A stretch of 64,000 nucleotides of DNA from Rhodanobacter spathiphylli B39. Lineage in GTDB: Bacteria; Pseudomonadota; Gammaproteobacteria; Xanthomonadales; Rhodanobacteraceae. Positions 30,789 through 37,704 of this stretch are shown in pieces (the stretch's first letter is position 1; each line of letters starts with the position of its first letter). The notes beneath the pieces are model-generated. The model did no database searches. It was not told the DNA's origin and saw only the letters and a program-made list of their open reading frames with translations. Position numbers and translations under genes: made by a program. Where the stretch lies: positions 62,001-126,000 of the forward strand of contig NZ_AJXT01000004.1 of the NCBI RefSeq assembly GCF_000264295.1. Direction: 5' to 3'.

Positions 30789-31361
30789 TCAACCCTTAGT
30801 GCGCTGCCCCAGCGCTCTTAAAAGGTTCTGTGCCTCGGGAAACCCCACATGGATGTACAAATCAATCCACCAGCGAAGAGCGCCAGCGTAGACGTCGTTG
30901 TCGGACGACCGCTTTCCGTCCAGGCAGATCCACACACTGGACTGATTTTTGTCCTCGTTGTGCTCGACTTCAATGCTTAGATTTTTCATCTCGCCGCGCT
31001 TCACTGAGACATGCTTTCCTGCGGTCGCGAGTTGTCGACAAATGGCGACGTCCAAGCTTGCCTCCCGAACAGCAGACGCGAAGTCAGAGAACTGGTCACC
31101 CTTACATCTAACGGCAGCTCGAAGATCATCTAAGCGCTCAGGAGGGCACCGCACCCATATCCAATCTGTAAGATGCCAAGCCGACGCCGCGGCGTTTTGC
31201 GACATGAACATCCGCACCAACGGATCGACGTCCTTAGCAGCGTGAATTTGCTGGCATTCCCACAACAGCTTGGAGAGAGGACCGATCGGATCCTTGCCGA
31301 CAAGCGTCTTACTGAAATCTATCTCTTCGTCAGGAACAATGACCATGTCTGTGGACTCCAT
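30789..31361 (-). CDS. Hypothetical protein of the repeat island
   Basis: I do not recognise this 190-residue protein (from ATG at 31361). The frame is open back to a TTG at 31445, which would add 28 residues and overlap the small upstream gene. It has no signal peptide or membrane helix, is acidic at the N-terminus, and contains SAWHLTDWIWVRCPPE, a Cys/His/Trp-containing segment, and CRQLATAGKHVSVKRGE. Its base composition is visibly less GC-rich than the flanking genes, and AT-ending codons are common. This suggests recent transfer. It may be cargo of the element formed by the inverted repeats. Confidence 0.6.
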   Translation of the reverse strand: MESTDMVIVPDEEIDFSKTLVGKDPIGPLSKLLWECQQIHAAKDVDPLVRMFMSQNAAASAWHLTDWIWVRCPPERLDDLRAAVRCKGDQFSDFASAVREASLDVAICRQLATAGKHVSVKRGEMKNLSIEVEHNEDKNQSSVWICLDGKRSSDNDVYAGALRWWIDLYIHVGFPEAQNLLRALGQRTKG

Positions 31362-31413
31362 GAAGAAGATGCCGCGAACGTAACCGCGACTGCTGTCAAT
31401 CGCAAGGAGCGGT

Positions 31414-31560
31414 CTATGTCTTCCGCGCCAACTTGACGACGTCAAACTTTCTTAAGTTTCCGCGCGGCCCGATATCGGCCAGAAGCCGCCGTTCAACTTC
31501 TACCTGTCTGGCAACTACGGCTGCAATTGCTGCGGCCTTCATTGACCTGATATCCAGCAT
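31414..31560 (-). CDS. Small hypothetical protein upstream of the island gene
   Basis: This possible 48-residue protein begins at ATG 31560, seven bases inside the right inner repeat, and ends shortly before the ATG of the larger island gene. It is Ala-rich, with RQVEVERRLLADI suggesting a short helix, and a basic end (KLARKT). Its 3' end overlaps the possible TTG start of the next gene in another frame. It may be a real leader gene, or the broken first part of a longer protein joined by a frameshift. I do not recognise it. Confidence 0.3.
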   Translation of the reverse strand: MLDIRSMKAAAIAAVVARQVEVERRLLADIGPRGNLRKFDVVKLARKT

Positions 31561-31566
31561 GTACTC

Positions 31567-31590
31567 CGAAAACCGGGTCAGAGTGCACTT
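31567..31590 (-). repeat. Short inner inverted repeat, right copy
   Basis: CGAAAACCGGGTCAGAGTGC followed by ACTT is the reverse complement of the sequence at 30709-30733 apart from one G. Together the two copies enclose 833 bases that hold both island genes. Confidence 0.7.
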
Positions 31591-31709
31591 TCGAACGTTC
31601 GCCTCAGATCGCAAGCGGCCGATCAGCGACCGGTTCTGCAACTCTTGCCCTTGTGAAGGAACATGAAAGGCCACGCGCAGTGCTTTAGCTTTGCTCCCGT
31701 TTTTTTTGA

Positions 31710-32119
31710 AAGTGCGGGCCAGGATGGCCCGCTGCTCTACCGGGGTCCCTTGCGCGGCGGTGAGTCGGGGACGACAGGCCGCGCAGCGGGCGAGTCCATG
31801 GATGGACTCGCCTTTTCGCGCGGGCAGGAGCCCGCTCGAAAAGCCCGGCCCCGGCTCACGGACTTGCCGCCCATGGATGGGCGGCAAGCGCCAAGCGGGG
31901 TGGCCTTTCTCTTTGGTTATCTTTCTCTTTGGCCACGCAAAGAGAAAGTAACTCGGCTGCCGAAGGCAGACGAAAGCTCTTGCTCTATAGAGCCGGTGCG
32001 CCGAACAAGAGCATCGCGCGCGAGCGTGCTCCTAGGCATTCGTCGTCTTGCGCGACGGCTGAAGTGCGATTCCTGCCTGACCAGCCTTCGGCTGTTGAAA
32101 AGCGTCTCGCAGGAATGAC
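31710..32119 (-). repeat. Right copy of the long structured inverted repeat
   Basis: Read on the minus strand this repeats 30258-30623. The hairpins are retained even where bases differ: CTTGCCGCCCA facing TGGGCGGCAAG at 31863-31888 and GCGGGCCA facing TGGCCCGC at 31714-31732 carry paired changes relative to the left copy. The segment TTTTCAACAGCCGAAGGCTGG near 32082-32102 (minus strand, 20 bases of it identical to the left copy) marks the outer end. From 31561 to 32153 no other gene is seen. Confidence 0.85.
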
Positions 32120-32153
32120 GAGCGAGAGGCGGGCTTGTTTGAGGCGACGCCGC

Positions 32154-33386
32154 TCAGGGCGCCCGCTTCAACGCCAGCACCGCGTTCAACCCGCCGAACG
32201 CGAACGAGTTGGAGATCGCGGCACGCACCGGCATCTCGCGCGCCACGTTCGGCACGTAGTCAAGGTCGCAGGCGGGGTCGACCTGGTCCAGGTTGGCGGT
32301 GGGTGGCACCACGCCGTCGCGCAGCGCGCCGATCACGGCGACCAGTTCGAGTGCGCCGGAGGCGCCCAGGGCGTGGCCGTGCATCGACTTGGTGGAGGAC
32401 ACCGCGAGGCGGTCGGCGTGCGCGCCGAAGGCGAGGCGGATGGCCTTCGTCTCGGTGACGTCGTTGGCCTGGGTGCCGGTGCCGTGGGCGTTGATGTAGT
32501 CGACGTCCTGCGGGGCGAGACCGGCATCGGCCAGCGCCTGGCGCATGGCTGCGGAGGAGCCTTCCGCGCTGGGCATCACGATGTCGGTGGCGTCGGCGCT
32601 CATGCCGCTGCCGGCCAGTTCGGCGAGGATGGTGGCGCCGCGGGCGCGGGCGTGTTCCAGCGACTCCAGCACGAAGATGCCGGCGCCTTCGCCGAGCACC
32701 AGGCCGCGGCGGTTCGCGCTGAACGGGCGGCAGGTGTCGTCGGCCAGCACGCGCATCGCTTCCCATGCGCGCATCGCGCCGTAGGTGAGGCAGGCTTCGG
32801 TGCCGCCGGTGACGGCCGCGTCGACCATGCCGTAACGGATCATCTGCGCGGCCTGGATGATCGCGTGGTTGGCCGACGCGCAGGCGCTGGCCACGGCGAA
32901 GGTGGGGCCACGCAAGCCATGGGCGATGCTGATCTGGCTGGCCGAGGCGTTGGTCATCAGCCGGACGATCGTCAGCGGATGCGTGCGCTGGGCGTTCTCC
33001 GCATACAGCCGGCGGCTCTGCTCGTCCTGGGTGGTCTCGCCGCCGACGCCGGTTCCGACCACCACCGCGGTGCGCAGGCCGAGCGCGGACTGGCCGAAAT
33101 CGATGCCGGATTGCCCGATCGCCTCGCTTGCCGCGTGCAACGCGAATTCCGATGTACGGTCGAGCAGCGGCACGGTGCGTTCGTCGATGTTCGCGGCGGG
33201 GTCGAAGTCTGCCGGCACCTGGGCGGCGATCTTCAGCTTCAGCCGGTCGGCATCCGGATGACGCAACGGGCCGATCCCGCTGCGACCCTCGCGCAGACCT
33301 TGCCACAAGGCTTCGGCACCGATGCCAAGCGCGCTGATCGCGCCCATGCCGGTGATCACCACCCGTTGCAACGATGGCGTGGACAT
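32154..33386 (-). CDS. Beta-ketoacyl-ACP synthase (FabF-like), stand-alone
   Basis: This 410-residue condensing enzyme has the complete KAS II-type active site: Cys169 in ASACASANH, His301 in AHGTGTQAND, and Lys333 and His338 in KSMHGHALGASG. It would extend an acyl chain on ACP with malonyl-ACP. It is next to its own acyl carrier protein (TGATG overlap) but to no fabG, fabD or fabZ, so it is not the housekeeping FabF locus. An acyltransferase and arginase-like pair is transcribed divergently. It probably makes or tailors a special acyl chain. Confidence 0.9.
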   Translation of the reverse strand: MSTPSLQRVVITGMGAISALGIGAEALWQGLREGRSGIGPLRHPDADRLKLKIAAQVPADFDPAANIDERTVPLLDRTSEFALHAASEAIGQSGIDFGQSALGLRTAVVVGTGVGGETTQDEQSRRLYAENAQRTHPLTIVRLMTNASASQISIAHGLRGPTFAVASACASANHAIIQAAQMIRYGMVDAAVTGGTEACLTYGAMRAWEAMRVLADDTCRPFSANRRGLVLGEGAGIFVLESLEHARARGATILAELAGSGMSADATDIVMPSAEGSSAAMRQALADAGLAPQDVDYINAHGTGTQANDVTETKAIRLAFGAHADRLAVSSTKSMHGHALGASGALELVAVIGALRDGVVPPTANLDQVDPACDLDYVPNVAREMPVRAAISNSFAFGGLNAVLALKRAP

Positions 33387-33658
33387 CAGGCGTCGCCTTC
33401 GCTGCCGGCGGCCTTGTCGTCGAACGCCTTCTGCACCGCGTCGACCAGGCTTTGCGCGGTATCGGTGCCGAAGTTGGCGCCTTGCTGGTCGGGGAAGTTG
33501 ATGTTGAATTGTTCCTCGATGTCGAAGATCAGCTCGATCGCCTCCAGCGAGGCGATGCCCAGGTCCTTCAGGGTCGACTCGGGCTTCACGTTGGCCACGT
33601 CGGTCTTGGCCTGCTTGGCGATGATCTCGAACACTTGCTGCTGGATCGTTGCGGTCAT
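33386..33658 (-). CDS. Dedicated acyl carrier protein
   Basis: This 90-residue protein has the four-helix ACP pattern and the phosphopantetheine site at Ser37 in LGIASLEAIELI. The canonical Asp before the Ser is Ala, so the motif is ASL rather than DSL. The C-terminus is longer than in AcpP. A GAGGAC ribosome site precedes the ATG. It overlaps the ketosynthase start by one base and is the first gene of the pair. The variant motif argues for a specialised carrier rather than the fatty-acid AcpP. Confidence 0.88.
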   Translation of the reverse strand: MTATIQQQVFEIIAKQAKTDVANVKPESTLKDLGIASLEAIELIFDIEEQFNINFPDQQGANFGTDTAQSLVDAVQKAFDDKAAGSEGDA

Positions 33659-33750
33659 GGGATGTCCTCGGGTGGCAGGCACGATGGAAGGCTCGCGCAA
33701 GGTGCCCCGTGCAAACTGCGCCGGCACAGTCTAGGTACCCTCGCTTACGC
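33659..33750. promoter_or_regulatory. Divergent promoter region of the acyl cluster
   Basis: This 92-base gap separates acp-KAS (minus) from the acyltransferase gene (plus), so both promoters should lie here. The minus strand has TAGACT as a possible -10. No strong consensus elements are seen, and the assignment rests on gene orientation. Confidence 0.35.
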
Positions 33751-34821
33751 ATGCCTTTCATCGCACAACTGGAGCCGGACGCGTTGCTGGCGGCGTTCAT
33801 GCGGGAGCCGCCGGCCGGCTTCGCGGTGGATCATTCGCCGCAGGGCATGGCGGCGTTCGTGGCGCCGTTCGACCTGCTGACCACGGCCGACGACACGCTG
33901 CGCCGCCGCATGGAAGCGTTGCCGCTGTACCGCCACTGGCGCCGGCTGCTGCGCTGGCGCACCCGCTTTGCCGGCACCACCGTGACCGAATATGCGCCGC
34001 TGCCGCCGGCGGTTTCCCCCGCCGCGCTGGCGCATGGGCTGAAGGCGGCGTACGGGCGTGAATGCCGGCTGCTGATCGTGAAGGACATCGCGCAGGACTC
34101 GCCGTTGCTGGATGCCGCCGGCAATGCGCATGCGCGTGCGTTCGCCAGCGCCTGCGAGGCCGAGGGCTTCGTGCTGCTGGAAGGCCAGGCGCTGGCCTGG
34201 GTGCCGATCGACTTCGCCTCGAACGACGAGTATCTGGCCCGGTTGTCGGCTGGCCGGCGCAAGAACATCAGGCGCAAGTTGCGCTCGCTGGCGGATCTCG
34301 ACATCGAGGCGGTGCCGACCGGGGACGGGCGCTTCGATGACGAGGCCACCCTGACGGCTTTCCACGCGCTGTTCGACAACGTGTACGCGCAGAGCGAAAC
34401 CCATTTCGACCGGCTCACGGCACCGTTCTTCCGCGCGCTGCTGCAGGACGCCGACAGCGGCGGCGTGGTCTTCGTCTACCGTCACGCCGGGCAGGTGATC
34501 GGCTGGAATCTCTGTTACGCATACGGCGGCAAGCTGATCGACAAGTACATCGGCTTCGCCTACCCCGAGGCGCGCGAGCACAACCTGTACTTCGTCAGCT
34601 GGATGCACAACCTCGACTACGCGCGCCGACGCGGACTCACGCATTACGTGGCCGGCTGGACCGACCCCGAGGTGAAGTCCTTCCTGGGCGCCAGGATGAC
34701 CTTCACCCGCCACGCGGTGTACGCGCGCAATCCGCTGTTGCGCGGCTTGCTGCGTCGCCTCGGCAATCATTTCGAAGGCGATCGTCCATGGCAGTTGCTG
34801 AAGGATGCCGCCGATGACTGA
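33751..34821 (+). CDS. FemAB/BioF2-like GNAT-fold acyltransferase
   Basis: This 356-residue protein resembles the GNAT-like proteins annotated as peptidoglycan/FemAB-like or BioF2-like acyltransferases. Supporting segments are RLSAGRRKNIRRKLR near the middle, then GGVVFVYRHAGQVIGWNL, DKYIGFAYPEAREHNLYF and HYVAGWTDPEVKSFLGA (quoted in short form). Such enzymes move acyl or aminoacyl groups to amines. It overlaps the arginase-like gene by eight bases and is divergent from ACP and KAS, which could supply the acyl donor. Substrates are not known. Confidence 0.75.
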   Translation: MPFIAQLEPDALLAAFMREPPAGFAVDHSPQGMAAFVAPFDLLTTADDTLRRRMEALPLYRHWRRLLRWRTRFAGTTVTEYAPLPPAVSPAALAHGLKAAYGRECRLLIVKDIAQDSPLLDAAGNAHARAFASACEAEGFVLLEGQALAWVPIDFASNDEYLARLSAGRRKNIRRKLRSLADLDIEAVPTGDGRFDDEATLTAFHALFDNVYAQSETHFDRLTAPFFRALLQDADSGGVVFVYRHAGQVIGWNLCYAYGGKLIDKYIGFAYPEAREHNLYFVSWMHNLDYARRRGLTHYVAGWTDPEVKSFLGARMTFTRHAVYARNPLLRGLLRRLGNHFEGDRPWQLLKDAADD

Positions 34822-35695
34822 GATCGCCAACCGCCCGGTGGTGCTCGACATCGACGCATCGGTGGGCCCGCTGCGCGACCGCCTGGTGCTGCCGCTGGCG
34901 CGCTGGCAGGAGTCGCTTCGCTTCGCCAGTTCGCTTTCGACCATGCGGCGGTTTGCGATGGTGCTGGACGAGTTGCTGCCGGCCGATCACGGCACCGTGT
35001 TCCTGGGCAGCGGCGACTTCCATCACCTGAGCTGGCCGCTGATCGCGCGGTTGCCGCAGGAAAAGCCCTTTCAGGTCGTCGTGCTGGACAATCACCCGGA
35101 CAACATGCGCTTCCCGTTCGGCGTGCATTGCGGTTCGTGGGTGCGCAAGGTGGCTCTGCTGCCGCAGGTGGATCACGTGCATGTGCTCGGCATCACCTCG
35201 ACCGACATCGGCGCGGCGCACGCGTGGGAAAACTGCCTGGCGCCGCTGCGTGGCGGCAAGCTGAGCTACTGGAGCATCGGCGTGGACACGGCCTGGTCGC
35301 GCCGACTCGGCCTGGCGCGGGCCTTCCGCAACTTCGATACCCCCGCCGCGATGGTCGATGCCTTCGTCGAGCTGCAACGCTCGCGGACCATGCCCAGCTA
35401 CCTTTCGATTGACAAGGACGTGTTTGCTCCCGAGGTGGCGCATACCAACTGGGACCAGGGCCAGCTGCTGACCGATCATGCACTGGAGCTGATCGGCAGC
35501 CTGCGGCGCGGCCTTGTCGGCAGCGACATCAATGGCGAGGTTTCTCACTATCGCTACCGCAGCTGGTGGAAACGCCGGCTGTCGGCGATGGATGCGCAAC
35601 CGGCGATCGACCCCGCGCAACTCGTCGGCTGGCAGGCGCAGCAGCACGCGCTGAACCTGCGGCTGCTGGACGCCATCTCGGCCGTATCCGCCTGA
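34814..35695 (+). CDS. Arginase-fold (ureohydrolase-like) protein
   Basis: This 293-residue protein keeps the six-residue metal-site pattern of arginases in altered surroundings: His in GSGDFHH (H70 or H71), D92-x-H94-x-D96 in DNHPDN, D200 and D202 in SIDKDVF, and E242 in SDINGEV. The usual GGDHS and DPxxxP text is absent, so it is not a standard arginase or agmatinase. It may hydrolyse a C-N bond in a modified amine or amide. ATG 34814 is preferred; 34805 is in frame. It overlaps the acyltransferase and ends two bases from the convergent aminotransferase. Confidence 0.7.
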   Translation: MTEIANRPVVLDIDASVGPLRDRLVLPLARWQESLRFASSLSTMRRFAMVLDELLPADHGTVFLGSGDFHHLSWPLIARLPQEKPFQVVVLDNHPDNMRFPFGVHCGSWVRKVALLPQVDHVHVLGITSTDIGAAHAWENCLAPLRGGKLSYWSIGVDTAWSRRLGLARAFRNFDTPAAMVDAFVELQRSRTMPSYLSIDKDVFAPEVAHTNWDQGQLLTDHALELIGSLRRGLVGSDINGEVSHYRYRSWWKRRLSAMDAQPAIDPAQLVGWQAQQHALNLRLLDAISAVSA

Positions 35696-35697
35696 GT

Positions 35698-36909
35698 TCA
35701 GGCCAGCACTGCTTCCAGCGTGCGGCAGATCGTTTCGAAGTCCTCGTCATCCAGCCATGGACTGTTGCTGACGGTGAGGCTGCGTGCGGCGAAATCGCGG
35801 GCGTGCGGCACGTCCTGCGCGGCAACCATCTCTTCGAGATAGGCGTAGTCGGGCAGGGCATGGATGAACAGGCGGCTGACGCCGTAACCGGATGACCACA
35901 GCTGCGCCAGCGCCGCGTCGCGGTGTTGCCGATCGGGCAGCAGCAGCAGCAGGAACGGCCAGGTTCCCTGCGCATCGGGCGGGTCGCCCAGCACCCGCAC
36001 GCCCGGGATGCGGCGCAGGCGCGGCAGGCGACGCTGCGCCTGTGCGGACAACTGGTCGAGGAACGCCGGCAGGCGGACGGCGGCGTGCGCGCCCACGTCC
36101 TGGCGCCAGCGGCCGACCCGATGCAGCGGAATCGTCAGCGGGAAATCATCACCGACCGCGGCGACCGGATCACCGCGGCGCAACGCGCGCCGCAACGGAC
36201 GGCCGTACGCCAGCCGCAGTCCGGCCGGGCGGTACAACGCGGCGTAGCCCAGCAATTCGATGCAACGCCGCCATTCCGTGCCGATGCGGTTCGGCACGAT
36301 GCGTGCGGCGGTGCGCGCCAGTCGCTCGCGCAGTTCCGGTTCCCGCGCCAGCAGCAGGCCGCCTTCGTAAATTGACAGCCCCTTGCCGGCGGCCAGGCTG
36401 AAGAATCCGATGTCGCCGGTCATGCCGACGCTGCCGCCATCGCGTCGTGCGCCCAGCGCCTGGGCGGCATCCTCGATCACCCGGGCGCCGACGTTGCGGG
36501 CAACGGCAAGCGCATCGCCGACATCGGCGACGCGGCCGGCAAGATGGGTGGGGATGATCGCCAGCGTGCGTTCGTCGCAGGCCGCGCGCAGGGCGATCGG
36601 GTCCATGTCGTGGTGACCGGGGCGCAGATCGCACAGCTGCAGTTCGAGCCCGGCGGCGTGCACCGCGATGGCGACCAGGGGACAGGTGAAGGCGGGTACG
36701 ACCACGCGCCGGCGCGTCGGTTGCAACGCACTCAGCGTGGTCAGCGCGATCAGCAGGCAGGCGGTGCCGGAACACTCCAGCTGCAGTGGTGGCGTGCCCA
36801 GTTGCGCGGCGATATCGGCGGCCAGCGTCGGCGCGCCGGGTCGCAGGTCGCCCGGCCGCAGCGGCAGTCCGGCGGTGGGCGGCAGTTCGTGGCGGCGACG
36901 AGGCGGCAT
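35698..36909 (-). CDS. DegT/DnrJ/EryC1-type PLP aminotransferase
   Basis: This 403-residue enzyme belongs to the sugar/AHBA aminotransferase family. It shows CSGTACLLIAL, VVVPAFTCPLVA, IEDAAQALGAR with D147 for the pyridine nitrogen, and the PLP lysine K176 in FFSLAAGKGLSIYEGG. Members aminate keto-sugars or cyclitols, usually on nucleotide or lipid carriers. It is the last gene of a minus-strand unit after two small transporters. The neighbourhood lacks nucleotide-sugar epimerases, so the keto substrate must come from elsewhere. Confidence 0.82.
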   Translation of the reverse strand: MPPRRRHELPPTAGLPLRPGDLRPGAPTLAADIAAQLGTPPLQLECSGTACLLIALTTLSALQPTRRRVVVPAFTCPLVAIAVHAAGLELQLCDLRPGHHDMDPIALRAACDERTLAIIPTHLAGRVADVGDALAVARNVGARVIEDAAQALGARRDGGSVGMTGDIGFFSLAAGKGLSIYEGGLLLAREPELRERLARTAARIVPNRIGTEWRRCIELLGYAALYRPAGLRLAYGRPLRRALRRGDPVAAVGDDFPLTIPLHRVGRWRQDVGAHAAVRLPAFLDQLSAQAQRRLPRLRRIPGVRVLGDPPDAQGTWPFLLLLLPDRQHRDAALAQLWSSGYGVSRLFIHALPDYAYLEEMVAAQDVPHARDFAARSLTVSNSPWLDDEDFETICRTLEAVLA

Positions 36910-36920
36910 GGGCGCAGCGC

Positions 36921-37328
36921 TCAGACCCGTGCCGGCGCAGGCTCGTCGTCGGGCGGCTGCTCGCGGCTTTCGGCCAGGCCCAGGCAGACGATGCCGGCGA
37001 TGATGGCGATGGCGCCGAGCACGCGCGCGACCGTGAGGTGTTCGTCGAACAGCCAGATCGACAGCAGCATCACCGACACCACTTCCAGGTGCGAGGCGGC
37101 AAACGCGGGCCCGATCGGCGCGTGCTTGAGCAAGGCCATCCAGGTGAAGAACGCGCCGACGTAACCGACCACCGCGCCGTAGATCCACGGCTGGCCGAAC
37201 ACGCGCAACAGCCACGCGACGCTGGCCTGCACCGGCAACGCCTGGCTGCCGGCGACCTTGAAGCTGATCTGCGCCAGCGTGTCGAAGGCCATCAGCAGCA
37301 GGAAGCCGAACAGGTAGAAGCGCCTCAT
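36921..37328 (-). CDS. Small EamA/SMR-type transporter (ArnF-like)
   Basis: This 135-residue protein has four predicted membrane helices (about residues 3-20, 38-58, 66-88, 93-112) and is of the small multidrug resistance/EamA size class. MDTLAQISFKVAG-like text near the N-terminus (FDTLAQISFKVAG) and the conserved APIGPAFAASHLEVV match ArnE/ArnF flippase subunits. Its start overlaps the stop of the next small transporter (ATGA), so they probably form a heterodimer that flips a lipid-linked or amine compound. Confidence 0.78.
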   Translation of the reverse strand: MRRFYLFGFLLLMAFDTLAQISFKVAGSQALPVQASVAWLLRVFGQPWIYGAVVGYVGAFFTWMALLKHAPIGPAFAASHLEVVSVMLLSIWLFDEHLTVARVLGAIAIIAGIVCLGLAESREQPPDDEPAPARV

Positions 37329-37696
37329 CCGCCGAGCCCCACGATCGCCACGCCCAGCGTCACCAGGGCGATGCCGATGACGCGCAGGCGGGTCAGTTTC
37401 TCGCCGAACAGCAGGCGACCGGCAAGCATGATCGCCACGATGTTGATCGAGCCCAGCAGCACGCCTTCGGACAGCGGGATCAGCGACAGGAAGGCGATCC
37501 ACACCAGGAACTCGACGGCGTAGCAGCCGATGCCGAGCCACAGCCACGGCCGCGCCGCCATGTGCTTCCAGCGGGCGAGGCCATCGCCGGCGTCGCTGTC
37601 GCCGGCAGCGGCCTTGAAGGCGAGCTGGCCAGTCGTGTCCAGCACGATGTTGAGCAGCCAGAGGCCGACGACCAGGGTGGAAAGGGAGCCGGTCAC
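37325..37696 (-). CDS. Small EamA/SMR-type transporter (ArnE-like)
   Basis: This 123-residue four-helix membrane protein (LDTTGQLAFKAAAG near the start, WIAFLSLIPLSEGVLLGSI in helix three, quoted in part as LIPLSEGVLL) is the partner of the preceding small transporter. It starts with GTG. No arnA, arnC or arnT homologue is in the window, so the cargo need not be aminoarabinose. It follows the esterase by eight bases. Confidence 0.76.
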   Translation of the reverse strand: MTGSLSTLVVGLWLLNIVLDTTGQLAFKAAAGDSDAGDGLARWKHMAARPWLWLGIGCYAVEFLVWIAFLSLIPLSEGVLLGSINIVAIMLAGRLLFGEKLTRLRVIGIALVTLGVAIVGLGG

Positions 37697-37704
37697 GGGC
37701 CGGC

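Noticed and set aside
30680-31497. Integron cassette hypothesis, because TATCGGCCAGAAGC occurs at about 30683 and 31474
   Set aside because: The copies are in direct orientation with no attC-like fold, no attI and no integrase; the inverted repeats explain the structure better.
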